Shown here piece by piece: positions 52,070 to 60,301 of a stretch of 64,000 nt of DNA (within the stretch, counting starts at the first letter, position 1; each line of letters opens with the position of its first letter). The stretch is from G965230065 sp965230065 (lineage in GTDB: Bacteria > Bacteroidota > Bacteroidia > Cytophagales > Cyclobacteriaceae), in assembly GCA_965230065.1 (NCBI GenBank), contig OZ245942.1, forward strand, positions 992,001-1,056,000. The letters are read 5' to 3'. The notes under the pieces are model-generated. The model saw only the letters and a list, made by a program, of their open reading frames with translations. It did no database searches and had not been told where the DNA came from. A program made the position numbers and the translations under genes.

Positions 52070-53917
52070 CTATCTTTTCACCATCAGTTTGTATTGATGG
52101 CTCTCTTCTTTATTCAATAGTTTCAAAATATAAAGCCCTTCGGGCAAATAGAAACCTAAATTGACAAATTGATTAGTGCTAAAATCAGGGATTTTTCTTA
52201 GCATTTTACCCTGGAGGTCAAACAACCAAAACTCATAGTTTTTATCCATAACATGCTCAATATATAGGGAGCCTGCTTCATAAAAAATGACAAAATCATC
52301 CCGGTGCATCACATAAGAGTTCATCGCCGGAATATCTCCACAGCAGTATTTATCAAATACCACTCCTTTTTCCCATCTTCCCTTAGCAGGGTTTGTAGAT
52401 TTGCTCAGCGGAAATAAAGGGTCAATAGAAGGCCATGGTTGGTTTCCATAAAAGTCAGGCTTACCTGTCAAATATAAGGAAGGAGGAAGTATAAGAGATG
52501 ATAAAGTATCTATTCGCAAAAGTTCCCGGTTTTTCAATTTGACTGTGTTGATTACTTCTTCATCCTCAGTAATAACTCCATTGACTACATTTCCAACCAC
52601 GTTCTGCTTTTCAGAAGCCATGCTTATTCTTATGCCATAATCTGTTGCCACTTTATTTCTGAAAAATGTAGTGCCAGGACCGGTTGATCCCCAATTATCT
52701 GCACTATGAATAGCCCGAACTACATTATGTTCAAAAAGGTTCATATAAGAATAATGGCCATGTACAGATATATCCGGGAATCTCTTTGCAATTCTTGCAT
52801 TTCTGCAACCACCCTCTGCAATGCTGCCATCAGATATTTTCACTTCATCTGAAAAATTATAACTGATCACATTCCGGTTTGCGCCTTCTTTAACTATCAA
52901 AGAATGTCGTAGTTTAATAAAGATATTATTATAAATTCGGCACTCTGTAGGATGATCATTAAGGAGGATGCCATATCCGGACCCTCCTCCACAATGAAAC
53001 CGGGCATCATAAAAATAACTACCTTTTACCTCACAATTCCGGGAATTATTAATTCGAACATGTTCTCGTGTAGCCATCGTACTTTTGACACAGGAAATCC
53101 AACAATTAGCTGCATGCTTAAAGAAAAAATTAGCTCCTCTCCCTTTATCTAACCTCTCAACGGTAAAGCCCTTAAAACCAACCTCTTTCACCATTTCTAC
53201 CTTCAACAACCTTATTTCTAATTTGGAATTGTAGTCTAAAGTAAGTGTGCGATCAAAATGGACTGTATTGCCCTCTACCCTTGATACTTTCAGCATCTGG
53301 CCTACTGACCAGGCAGCCCATGGCTTATCATACGTTTGATAGAAATAAATTTTAGGATCATTTTCCTGTATTAACTCGACATCATCACCAGGTGCAAAAG
53401 TATTACCGTTTTTAACTTCAACTTTGTTTGCACCTTTATGGTAAGGGTTCTTAACCTTTGTATATTTAACTGATCCATTACCCTGTACTACAAAAAGATT
53501 TTCATCCGCATCGAGTAAATCAAACAAAAAAATAGTAGTATTTGGAGAAGTCCCTTTGATAAGTTTGCCGGAAGGTACCGGAATAGATTTTTTAAAGAGG
53601 TAAATCCCAGAGGGAAAATGAATAGTGGCGGGGCTTGGTGTTTGTTCTAATGCTTTGATTAGCAGATCTGCATTATCTTTTTTACCTGTATTATCCCCTC
53701 CAAACTCTCGTACAAAGTTGAATTCTGTATGAACATCCAAGGGGCGAACTTCAGATATTCCAGCCAGGCTCCTATTTTCCTTTCCAGCAATGTTCCAGTC
53801 AACTTGTCTTTCATCAGGGATAAATTGTGCTTGCGCTGTATGTTTTGGTACAAAGGATAAAATACAAAGAATAAGGAAGGTTTTTATAGGCTCTTGTGTG
53901 CTCATGTATCTTCTCAA
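52070..53917 (-). CDS. T9SS-secreted parallel beta-helix protein
   Basis: A protein of 615 residues with a signal peptide (ends TAQAQ, about residue 31). Residues about 60-110 (FVREFGGDNTGKKDNADLL, then TIHFPSGIYLFKKS) are the opening of the pectate-lyase/GH28-type right-handed beta-helix fold. Repeated turns run to about residue 440 (VISYNFSDEVKISDG, NLFEHNVVRAIHSADNWGS). The last 70 residues (FWLFDLQGKMLRKIPDFS to GLYILKLLNKEES) are a T9SS sorting domain. It is thus exported across the outer membrane. It may cut or bind the polysaccharide of this cluster. No catalytic residues can be named from sequence alone. Confidence 0.8.
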   Translation of the reverse strand: MRRYMSTQEPIKTFLILCILSFVPKHTAQAQFIPDERQVDWNIAGKENRSLAGISEVRPLDVHTEFNFVREFGGDNTGKKDNADLLIKALEQTPSPATIHFPSGIYLFKKSIPVPSGKLIKGTSPNTTIFLFDLLDADENLFVVQGNGSVKYTKVKNPYHKGANKVEVKNGNTFAPGDDVELIQENDPKIYFYQTYDKPWAAWSVGQMLKVSRVEGNTVHFDRTLTLDYNSKLEIRLLKVEMVKEVGFKGFTVERLDKGRGANFFFKHAANCWISCVKSTMATREHVRINNSRNCEVKGSYFYDARFHCGGGSGYGILLNDHPTECRIYNNIFIKLRHSLIVKEGANRNVISYNFSDEVKISDGSIAEGGCRNARIAKRFPDISVHGHYSYMNLFEHNVVRAIHSADNWGSTGPGTTFFRNKVATDYGIRISMASEKQNVVGNVVNGVITEDEEVINTVKLKNRELLRIDTLSSLILPPSLYLTGKPDFYGNQPWPSIDPLFPLSKSTNPAKGRWEKGVVFDKYCCGDIPAMNSYVMHRDDFVIFYEAGSLYIEHVMDKNYEFWLFDLQGKMLRKIPDFSTNQFVNLGFYLPEGLYILKLLNKEESHQYKLMVKR

Positions 53918-54026
53918 TAGATAGGTTATAGGCTTTCGAAATTATGAAGATAACTTAAAACTATATGAATTTCATTTATTTTAGGGGTTTATTCTAAATT
54001 TTTTATTTACAAAGCCTGTTATGAAG

Positions 54027-54941
54027 TTATTCTTTCAAAGAATAACCTTTTATTTTTCCTGCTAATACCAATAATATGCTCAATGCTTTCATGGCCTTGC
54101 GACGAGATAATGTAATGAACGCCCCCGCCATCCAATAAGCTGTTTTTCCTAAAGCGTTCAATGACATCATACATAGCTTTCCTAGCGAAATATTATTCTT
54201 CTTATTTGCTTCTACCCCTTTTTTTAGTCCAAACTGATACTGTCTTCCTAATGCAAATGATAAGGAGCTCTTTTGCTTGGGCACATAATGCCAGACAATA
54301 GCTTTTTCAAGGTAAACGGGCTGTACCCCCATCTCGAAAAGGCGGGTTTGCATATTATGCTCCTGCCCTGTGCGTCGGGGGATAGTACCCGGCCCAAACC
54401 TCACGTCAAACCCTCCTGCCCTTATAATATCCCCAGCAAAAGCGGCCCAATTAATGCCCAAAAATTTATGTTGTACCTTCTCTTTATCAGATGGCCAGTC
54501 TAAAGCAGATGTAGGTAAAAACTCTTTTAACCAATAAGAAGGCTCTTTCTCATATTTTACCTGCATTCTACCTCCAAAATACAACCCTCCTTTTCTATAC
54601 CCGCTTGCCTTTTCATACTCATGCAGCAAATTCTTATCAAAATACGCATCATCATCAGTGAAAAAAATTAAAGCGTCTTTAGCAATCACTTTCATTCCAT
54701 AGTTCAGTGCTGCGCTTTTATTACCTTGGGAAAAATATAGATAAGAAGCTTTCAGGGCATCTGTATATTTTTTCACAATTGTTTCAGCATCATACTTCTG
54801 GCCATTTTCTACCACAAGTGTCCCCACATAACTTTGCGGTTTTATGCATTCACACAAAGATTTTAACGTATGCTCAAGATGGGTATATTTGCCGGCTACA
54901 GCTATCAAAACTACCAATGAATTCGCCATAAAGTTTATCAA
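54027..54941 (-). CDS. Glycosyltransferase family 2
   Basis: A GT2-like transferase of 304 residues. SLVVLIAVAGKYTHLEHTL opens the GT-A fold, FFTDDDAYFDKN gives the metal-binding DDD motif, and GFDVRFGPGTIPRRTGQEHN is the acceptor-side block with Glu-His. A C-terminal helix (AYWMAGAFITL) may touch the membrane. ATG at residue 5 is an alternative start. It is the gene after the sulfotransferase, with 30 bases between. Specificity unknown. Confidence 0.88.
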   Translation of the reverse strand: MINFMANSLVVLIAVAGKYTHLEHTLKSLCECIKPQSYVGTLVVENGQKYDAETIVKKYTDALKASYLYFSQGNKSAALNYGMKVIAKDALIFFTDDDAYFDKNLLHEYEKASGYRKGGLYFGGRMQVKYEKEPSYWLKEFLPTSALDWPSDKEKVQHKFLGINWAAFAGDIIRAGGFDVRFGPGTIPRRTGQEHNMQTRLFEMGVQPVYLEKAIVWHYVPKQKSSLSFALGRQYQFGLKKGVEANKKNNISLGKLCMMSLNALGKTAYWMAGAFITLSRRKAMKALSILLVLAGKIKGYSLKE

Positions 54942-54971
54942 ATGTTTTTATGGATAAAATTAAAACATGCA

Positions 54972-55646
54972 TTAACCTAATGCTTTATGATCAAATTTTT
55001 TTACAATTAATTTATATAGCTCAACATCATCTCTAAGGTTTTTCTCTATTTCTGAAATCTCACTTTTAGAAACTTGTGGCTCCGGATATTTACCCACATT
55101 AGTTTTTATTTGATTAACAGTAGACCATCTTAAAATTTCACTTATTCTCCTAAAAGATTCTTCGTAATTTTCTACAACACCTATGTAATCAAAGTTTTCA
55201 ATAGGTACTTGGAAATATGAATGCAATTCGCCTTGCATAATTTCCCAGCTTGAAAACTCTACCAAAGATGGCTTTTCATTAATAAATCTATCATGGTTAG
55301 GGTTATTATGTCTTGGTCTTTTTAGCCAATAATAATAATAAGAAATAATTCGGTTCAAGGGATGCCTTACCCATGAAATTAACTTCGCATTTGGAAATGA
55401 TTCTAATAACTGTTGTGTAGCCGGAAAGTGCCCTTGAATGGCTCGGTATTTTAGGGAGATATCTATCCTTTCATTATTCCAAATTTTTTTATTCAGCTCG
55501 TTTTTGTAAATGGGCAATAATGTTCCTCCATATTGATGTTCTAAAACTTTTTTAAAAGATGAACCAGCTGCCTTCGGAACATGAATAGATATCAATTTGG
55601 GATATATCATATAAGCCTCCAAATAGGCTTTAATTTTATGTATCAT
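54972..55646 (-). CDS. Polysaccharide sulfotransferase (sulfotransferase family 2)
   Basis: A PAPS-dependent sulfotransferase of 224 residues. SIHVPKAAGSSFKKVLEHQY at about 20-39 is the 5'-phosphosulfate loop, and SWVRHPLNRIISYYYYW at about 90-106 is the 3'-phosphate block (the R and S residues are in place). FDYIGVVENYEESFRRISEI is the downstream family segment. It would add sulfate to a sugar of the repeat unit, so the exported polymer is probably sulfated. A candidate promoter lies just upstream (55700-55725), so this gene may also be transcribed separately. The acceptor position is unknown. Confidence 0.87.
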   Translation of the reverse strand: MIHKIKAYLEAYMIYPKLISIHVPKAAGSSFKKVLEHQYGGTLLPIYKNELNKKIWNNERIDISLKYRAIQGHFPATQQLLESFPNAKLISWVRHPLNRIISYYYYWLKRPRHNNPNHDRFINEKPSLVEFSSWEIMQGELHSYFQVPIENFDYIGVVENYEESFRRISEILRWSTVNQIKTNVGKYPEPQVSKSEISEIEKNLRDDVELYKLIVKKFDHKALG

Positions 55647-55699
55647 AATGACATTTATTTGGGCTTCTTACATTTACTCAGAATAATGGAGTCAAATTC

Positions 55700-55725
55700 A
55701 AATATATAGAATAGAAAAAGTCAAG
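55700..55725 (-). promoter_or_regulatory. Candidate internal promoter before the sulfotransferase gene
   Basis: On the minus strand TTGAC (TTG at 55725-55723) and TATATTTG (55707-55700) match the Bacteroidota -33 and -7 elements, with 15 bases between, slightly short. It sits in the 86-base gap before the sulfotransferase gene, about 50 bases from its start. Confidence 0.4.
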
Positions 55726-55732
55726 AGCAGGA

Positions 55733-56656
55733 TCAAGTTAAATAGGCAGCATGGTTATTTATACAGTACTGTCTACTCTTTTGAATGGCCTTTGTTTGCA
55801 GAAGAATACGCTTCATCAGCTGCACTTTGATGAAAAACATTCTTATATCAAGTTTAACTAAAAAAGAGATCGCATAGTACACTTCTTTTTTCAAAATAGA
55901 AAAAAGGGTTTTGCCAAAAGGTGATTGTATATTTTTAAGTAATTTCAGCCGGTCTATATACTGCTTTGCCAAAGACTTACGCATATCAGTTTGCTTAAGA
56001 TACCCTTCTCTATCATGTACAATAAAAGTTTCAGGAACAAAACCGACATTGAACCCATGATACCAAGCTCTTGAGATATAATCATTATCCTCGCCATAAT
56101 GAGGGAAAATTGGATCAAAACCACCCACTATTTCTATACACTTTCTTGATATTAACCATGCCGCTGCATTCACAAAATCAATAGGATATACACTATACAC
56201 TTCCTTAGGCTTTAACCATAAGTCAGACAAAATTGATTTGTCGTTGTTTCTGCAAATGTAGAGGGCAAATTTAGTGTCCAACTTGCTCTTTTCTTTATTG
56301 AGATGTACAGGACTTAAAATTCCATATTCAGGGTTTGCCATTAATACCTCTGCCAATTTCTGAATTGTCTGAGGCTCTATCCAGGCATCTTGGTTGAGTA
56401 AAAAGGCAAAGTCATAATTTTCTTCCAATACTTTTTTTAGGCCAATGTTATTAGCCTTACCAAAGCCTAAATTTTCTTTACTTTTAATTAAGGTAACTTC
56501 GGGAAAATTTTGTTCAATAATATTTACGGTATCATCGGCAGATTGATTATCAATCACAATAATATCTATGGGAAGAGTACTTTTTGTAAGGCTACCAAGG
56601 CATTTTTTTATCCAAATGCTACCATTGTAGGTCACAACAATTCCTAATACTTTCAT
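55733..56656 (-). CDS. Glycosyltransferase family 2, rhamnosyltransferase-like
   Basis: A GT2 enzyme of 307 residues. GIVVTYNGSIWIKKCLGSL and IDIIVIDNQSADDTVNII form the nucleotide-binding half, FLLNQDAWIEPQTI holds the metal-binding Asp, and GGFDPIFPHYGEDNDYISRA the ED motif. This pattern, with NQDAWI, is that of the dTDP-rhamnosyltransferase-like subgroup. It is followed by the sulfotransferase gene after 86 bases. The donor sugar is inferred only loosely. Confidence 0.88.
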   Translation of the reverse strand: MKVLGIVVTYNGSIWIKKCLGSLTKSTLPIDIIVIDNQSADDTVNIIEQNFPEVTLIKSKENLGFGKANNIGLKKVLEENYDFAFLLNQDAWIEPQTIQKLAEVLMANPEYGILSPVHLNKEKSKLDTKFALYICRNNDKSILSDLWLKPKEVYSVYPIDFVNAAAWLISRKCIEIVGGFDPIFPHYGEDNDYISRAWYHGFNVGFVPETFIVHDREGYLKQTDMRKSLAKQYIDRLKLLKNIQSPFGKTLFSILKKEVYYAISFLVKLDIRMFFIKVQLMKRILLQTKAIQKSRQYCINNHAAYLT

Positions 56657-56675
56657 GTTAGGTATTATTTTTTAT

Positions 56676-57512
56676 TTATTTTTTCAGAAATTTGAACGGG
56701 GCAGTCAACAAATACCCAACCCTATACGCATAAGATTTCTTAATTCTATTTAACTGGCGTTCGGCAAGTTTAGCCTTGTGGTATAAATTGAGAGGGTCTT
56801 CAAAGTATTGTAGATATAGTTCAGTATGGTTAAGAAAAACCTGTTTTCTTGTATAATACCTTTTTTCCTGATCACGTACAAGATCTTTCAACATAGAAGA
56901 TGACTTGATCCTGTAGAAAAAATAGGTTTTGGGTATTTTGTATATTGTGACGCCCTTTTCAATTAATGAGAGCCAAAAATCCCAGTCTTCGTTTCCATAT
57001 TTCATTTTTGGATCATATCCGGCAGTGTTTTTCCAATCTTCATAACGGAAAAATGCAGTGCAAAAAATAATATTCCTTGTCAGGATATTCTTCAGGCTAT
57101 AATCAGGCAAATTTATTTTCCCTTGTTTATCGCCAAAATATTCTGCTTCACAATAAACGATGCCAATTCCTTTATCTCCTTCTAATACCCCAACCGCATC
57201 TTCACAGTACCTTTCTGCAACTTTATCATCTGCATCTAAGGGAAGTATATATTTTCCCTTAGCGTTTCTGATTCCTACATTTCTTGCCTCGGCCAATCCT
57301 TGGTTTTCTGTATGAACAACCCTGGTTTTTGGGCGTTCATATGCTGATAACAGTTCGTTTGTAAATTCATCAGTAGAGCCATCATTCACAATGATTATTT
57401 CTATATTCTCATAGGTTTGATTCAGTACTGAATCTACAGCTTCATCTAAATATTTACCCTGGTTATAACAAGGGATAACAACTGAGATTAATGGAGACAG
57501 GTAGTCTGACAT
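56676..57512 (-). CDS. Glycosyltransferase family 2
   Basis: A GT2 enzyme of 278 residues. SVVIPCYNQGKYLDEAVDSV and IEIIIVNDGSTDEF form the donor-binding half, LPLDADDKVAERY the D-x-D motif, and KYGNEDWDFWLSLIEKG the ED acceptor motif. The C terminus (YRVGYLLTAPFKFLKK) may associate with the membrane. It is 19 bases from the next gene in the same operon. The specificity is unknown. Confidence 0.9.
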   Translation of the reverse strand: MSDYLSPLISVVIPCYNQGKYLDEAVDSVLNQTYENIEIIIVNDGSTDEFTNELLSAYERPKTRVVHTENQGLAEARNVGIRNAKGKYILPLDADDKVAERYCEDAVGVLEGDKGIGIVYCEAEYFGDKQGKINLPDYSLKNILTRNIIFCTAFFRYEDWKNTAGYDPKMKYGNEDWDFWLSLIEKGVTIYKIPKTYFFYRIKSSSMLKDLVRDQEKRYYTRKQVFLNHTELYLQYFEDPLNLYHKAKLAERQLNRIKKSYAYRVGYLLTAPFKFLKK

Positions 57513-57536
57513 GTTATTTAAAAAATAAGGCTATGG

Positions 57537-58616
57537 TTAGCGTATCATGCCACCGAACAAGCATTTAATTATAAATTTGAGCTTCCTCTTTCGATCTATA
57601 TAACGATAAGGCTTTAGCTCAGAGCTAAAAAAACTTTTCAAGGTTTTAATATTAAACCTTTCACTTTTCAAAAAAAACTCCCGGGCATACACTTTCAGTA
57701 AAAGCTCTCTTTTTTCTTGTAAAACCTCTTCAAAGCCATGAGAATCATAGTATTGGGCCAGATCATTTGCGTCTTTTAGTCTATTGATCAGGGCATTATA
57801 TTCTTGTATAAAAGATTCTTCTTTTAGATAATTAATTAGTTTAGCATTACTTTTATCATAGCTGTTTTTGGTCATGGACAGGTATATGTCCAATTCTCTT
57901 TCCGTATAGCTTACTTGCAAATGATCAAGTTGAGATGCCAAGATATTTTTTATAAATGTCAATGACTGAGTAACTTTCGTTCTTCTTGTGATACCACTTT
58001 GATGGATTCGGTAATAAACCATTACCTGCGGCAGATTCCAAACTTTTGTTCTTCTTGCCATACGTACCCACAACTCATAATCACCTGCTGTAACGTATTC
58101 AGATTTGTAGCAGATATCCGGTAAAACATCCCGCCGAACCATCACGGCAGGCTGGGCAAAGTAATTACCAAACAATAAAATAGCAGGAATTTTTTCGGGT
58201 GGGGCAGGGCAAACCCAAGGCCTTCCTCTAATATTACCCTGCTCATCTATTGGCTGTATATTACCACCAACCAATCCAAAATCAGGATGTTTTTCTAGGT
58301 ATGCTACTTGTGCTTCTAACCTATTTGGTGGGGCAATATCGTCACTGTCAAAAATGGCAATATATTTTCCGCTGGCTGCTGCCATTCCTTTGTTACGGGT
58401 TTTGCTGATGCCCAGGTTTTCCTCGTTCTCAATGAGTACAATTCTGGAATCGTCGTAGGATTGAATGACAGACACACTCTCATCGGTAGAGCCGTCATCT
58501 ATGATCAAAAATTCGAAGTGTTCGTAAGTTTGTGCCAGGATACTTTCTATAGCTGCTCTCAAGTATTCAGCTGTATTGAATACTGGCATTACTACACTTA
58601 CTAAAGGTGTTTTCAT
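57537..58616 (-). CDS. Glycosyltransferase family 2
   Basis: A GT2 enzyme of 359 residues. The frame extends to 58628, but the ATG at 58616 (MKTPLVSVVMPVFNTAEYL) overlaps the fucosyltransferase stop by 4 bases and is the likely start. FEFLIIDDGSTDESV and IAIFDSDDIAPPNRL give the donor and metal motifs, and VTAGDYELWVRMARRTKVW the acceptor side. The long C-terminal tail is helical and charged, of unknown role. Specificity unknown. Confidence 0.9.
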   Translation of the reverse strand: MKTPLVSVVMPVFNTAEYLRAAIESILAQTYEHFEFLIIDDGSTDESVSVIQSYDDSRIVLIENEENLGISKTRNKGMAAASGKYIAIFDSDDIAPPNRLEAQVAYLEKHPDFGLVGGNIQPIDEQGNIRGRPWVCPAPPEKIPAILLFGNYFAQPAVMVRRDVLPDICYKSEYVTAGDYELWVRMARRTKVWNLPQVMVYYRIHQSGITRRTKVTQSLTFIKNILASQLDHLQVSYTERELDIYLSMTKNSYDKSNAKLINYLKEESFIQEYNALINRLKDANDLAQYYDSHGFEEVLQEKRELLLKVYAREFFLKSERFNIKTLKSFFSSELKPYRYIDRKRKLKFIIKCLFGGMIR

Positions 58617-59497
58617 AGCCTTAACCAATTTTCAGGAATAAGATCACTGGTATTTCTTGTCGAATCATTGAACCATTTCTGGGGGGTAATCACTATTTTT
58701 TCCGGGTTTTTGTTTAACCATGCCCCCCACCAGCTAAAAGAGCTATTTGCAGTGATATTGTGCTTGCACATGCTCATCAAACGCATATCTTCATAGGATT
58801 TTTTTCCTGTATTGTGATTCACATACACCGAAGGGTAAGCCACTTGCAGGTTGTCTTTTACCCATGCAATGTCATCTGAGAAAAAAAAGAAATGAGGAGT
58901 ATCAACTTTTTGAACGATTGTATTGATGGCTTCCTGATAATATTCTAATGAACATACGCCGTGATGTTGATTGGTTTTTTCATTCCTCACATAATCCCCT
59001 CTTCTGATATGCACAGCTATCGATGGAGTGTCTTCTATTTGTTGAGCAACCGTCAGGTTTTTACCCTCCAAAGGATTCTTTACTGTAAATTCTTTCTGAA
59101 TGATGTCCGTTATGGGCGAAAAATATTTATAACTCTGCCAGTATCCGTCCAGATAAGTATTTTTTTTACAATGTAGCACAGTTTCATCAAAGTGATAAAA
59201 GCGTTGCTTGATTACCTGGTATGGAACAAACTGGTGCTTAATACCCTTTAATATTTTCTTCAAGCCATTGTATTTCTTAAAGAATCTGTCTATATCGGCC
59301 TGGGAAGCAGAATTTGCATTTATCTGAAATATACCCAACTCATAATCTCTCAGGGTAAAATCCTGTTTTGGCGTTTTATCCTGTAAAAAAGTATCATCCA
59401 GTTTCAATTCTGTTTTCCTCAGCTCAGCCAAATACCTTCCTGCTGCATACTGAAACATTTGATTTCCTAATCCTCCTTTTAACTTAACAATGATCAT
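58613..59497 (-). CDS. GT11 alpha-1,2-fucosyltransferase-like
   Basis: A GT11 fucosyltransferase of 294 residues that transfers L-fucose from GDP-fucose. The N terminus MIIVKLKGGLGNQMFQYAAG and the GDP-binding motif VHIRRGDYV (H-x-R-R-x-D) are diagnostic, and SFSWWGAWLN closes the domain. It overlaps the next gene by 4 bases at each end. It implies that the polysaccharide carries fucose, but no GDP-fucose synthesis gene lies in this window. It might also use GDP-linked related sugars. The family is firm. Confidence 0.93.
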   Translation of the reverse strand: MIIVKLKGGLGNQMFQYAAGRYLAELRKTELKLDDTFLQDKTPKQDFTLRDYELGIFQINANSASQADIDRFFKKYNGLKKILKGIKHQFVPYQVIKQRFYHFDETVLHCKKNTYLDGYWQSYKYFSPITDIIQKEFTVKNPLEGKNLTVAQQIEDTPSIAVHIRRGDYVRNEKTNQHHGVCSLEYYQEAINTIVQKVDTPHFFFFSDDIAWVKDNLQVAYPSVYVNHNTGKKSYEDMRLMSMCKHNITANSSFSWWGAWLNKNPEKIVITPQKWFNDSTRNTSDLIPENWLRL

Positions 59498-60282
59498 TTC
59501 AATGGTGTAGGGCTTGCGATAATGTTGGCTACAGCATGCTGCTCAAAGGCAGGGATGTCTATGAGAGAGGTATCTTTATAATTTTCAGAAAGCCCGTAAA
59601 TATTATACTTTCCAAGGCTTTGCAGCATCGATAGTATATCCTCCCTTTTATAACCTGCATCCAGCGAAGTATTTTGTGAATATTCAATAATAATGGTTGG
59701 CAAATATTTTTTTATTGTGTTTTCTGCACTCTTCAATACCTGAAGTTCGGCTCCTTCCACATCTATTTTCATCACCTTCGGTGGCATAAGGTTTTGACTT
59801 GTAATGAAGTCATCCAACTTTTTTAGTTCAATGCTTTCCTTATTTACAAATTGAAGAGAATGCCCTTTCGGGATATTTCTTTCAAATAATGAGTTATTGC
59901 CACTTGAAGAGTATATGTTGATCTTTCTTTCCCCTTCTTCATCAGATATTCCATAGTTCAAATGAGCTACCTGTGTCAAACTATTTTTACGTACGTTTTC
60001 TGTTAGTATTTGGTATACTGCACGAACCGGCTCAAAGGCATATATCTGTTTGCACTTATCCGCAAACTTTACCGTATAAAACCCATAGTTAGCACCTACA
60101 TCATAAAATACGGGATATTCAACATTTTCCAATATATTATTGAGCCAGAAAATAATATTTGTTTCATAGTAATCACCCGTTTTATAAGCCCAAAGGATGT
60201 TCCTGGGAATTATGAACGAATGCCTTCCAATTTTGATTCGCTTATAATTATTTTGCCTAAATAGCTTTCTGATAGAAAACAT
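59494..60282 (-). CDS. FkbM-family methyltransferase
   Basis: A SAM-dependent methyltransferase of 262 residues. VFYDVGANYGFYTVKFADKC is the SAM-binding motif I (about 76-95), IYAFEPVRAVYQIL motif II, and PPKVMKIDVEGAELQVLKSA the FkbM core block. It overlaps the fucosyltransferase gene by 4 bases. It probably O-methylates a sugar of the repeat unit. It resembles each half of the two-domain protein encoded upstream (60302), from which it may derive. Confidence 0.9.
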   Translation of the reverse strand: MFSIRKLFRQNNYKRIKIGRHSFIIPRNILWAYKTGDYYETNIIFWLNNILENVEYPVFYDVGANYGFYTVKFADKCKQIYAFEPVRAVYQILTENVRKNSLTQVAHLNYGISDEEGERKINIYSSSGNNSLFERNIPKGHSLQFVNKESIELKKLDDFITSQNLMPPKVMKIDVEGAELQVLKSAENTIKKYLPTIIIEYSQNTSLDAGYKREDILSMLQSLGKYNIYGLSENYKDTSLIDIPAFEQHAVANIIASPTPLK

Positions 60283-60301
60283 GTTGAAAAATTTGTTGCA
60301 C

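Noticed and set aside
51912..52097. 61-residue plus-strand frame beginning MKKMMSNNLSEL
   Set aside because: It overlaps the 3' end of the T9SS beta-helix gene on the other strand, and the region is better explained by a decayed minus-strand T9SS gene.
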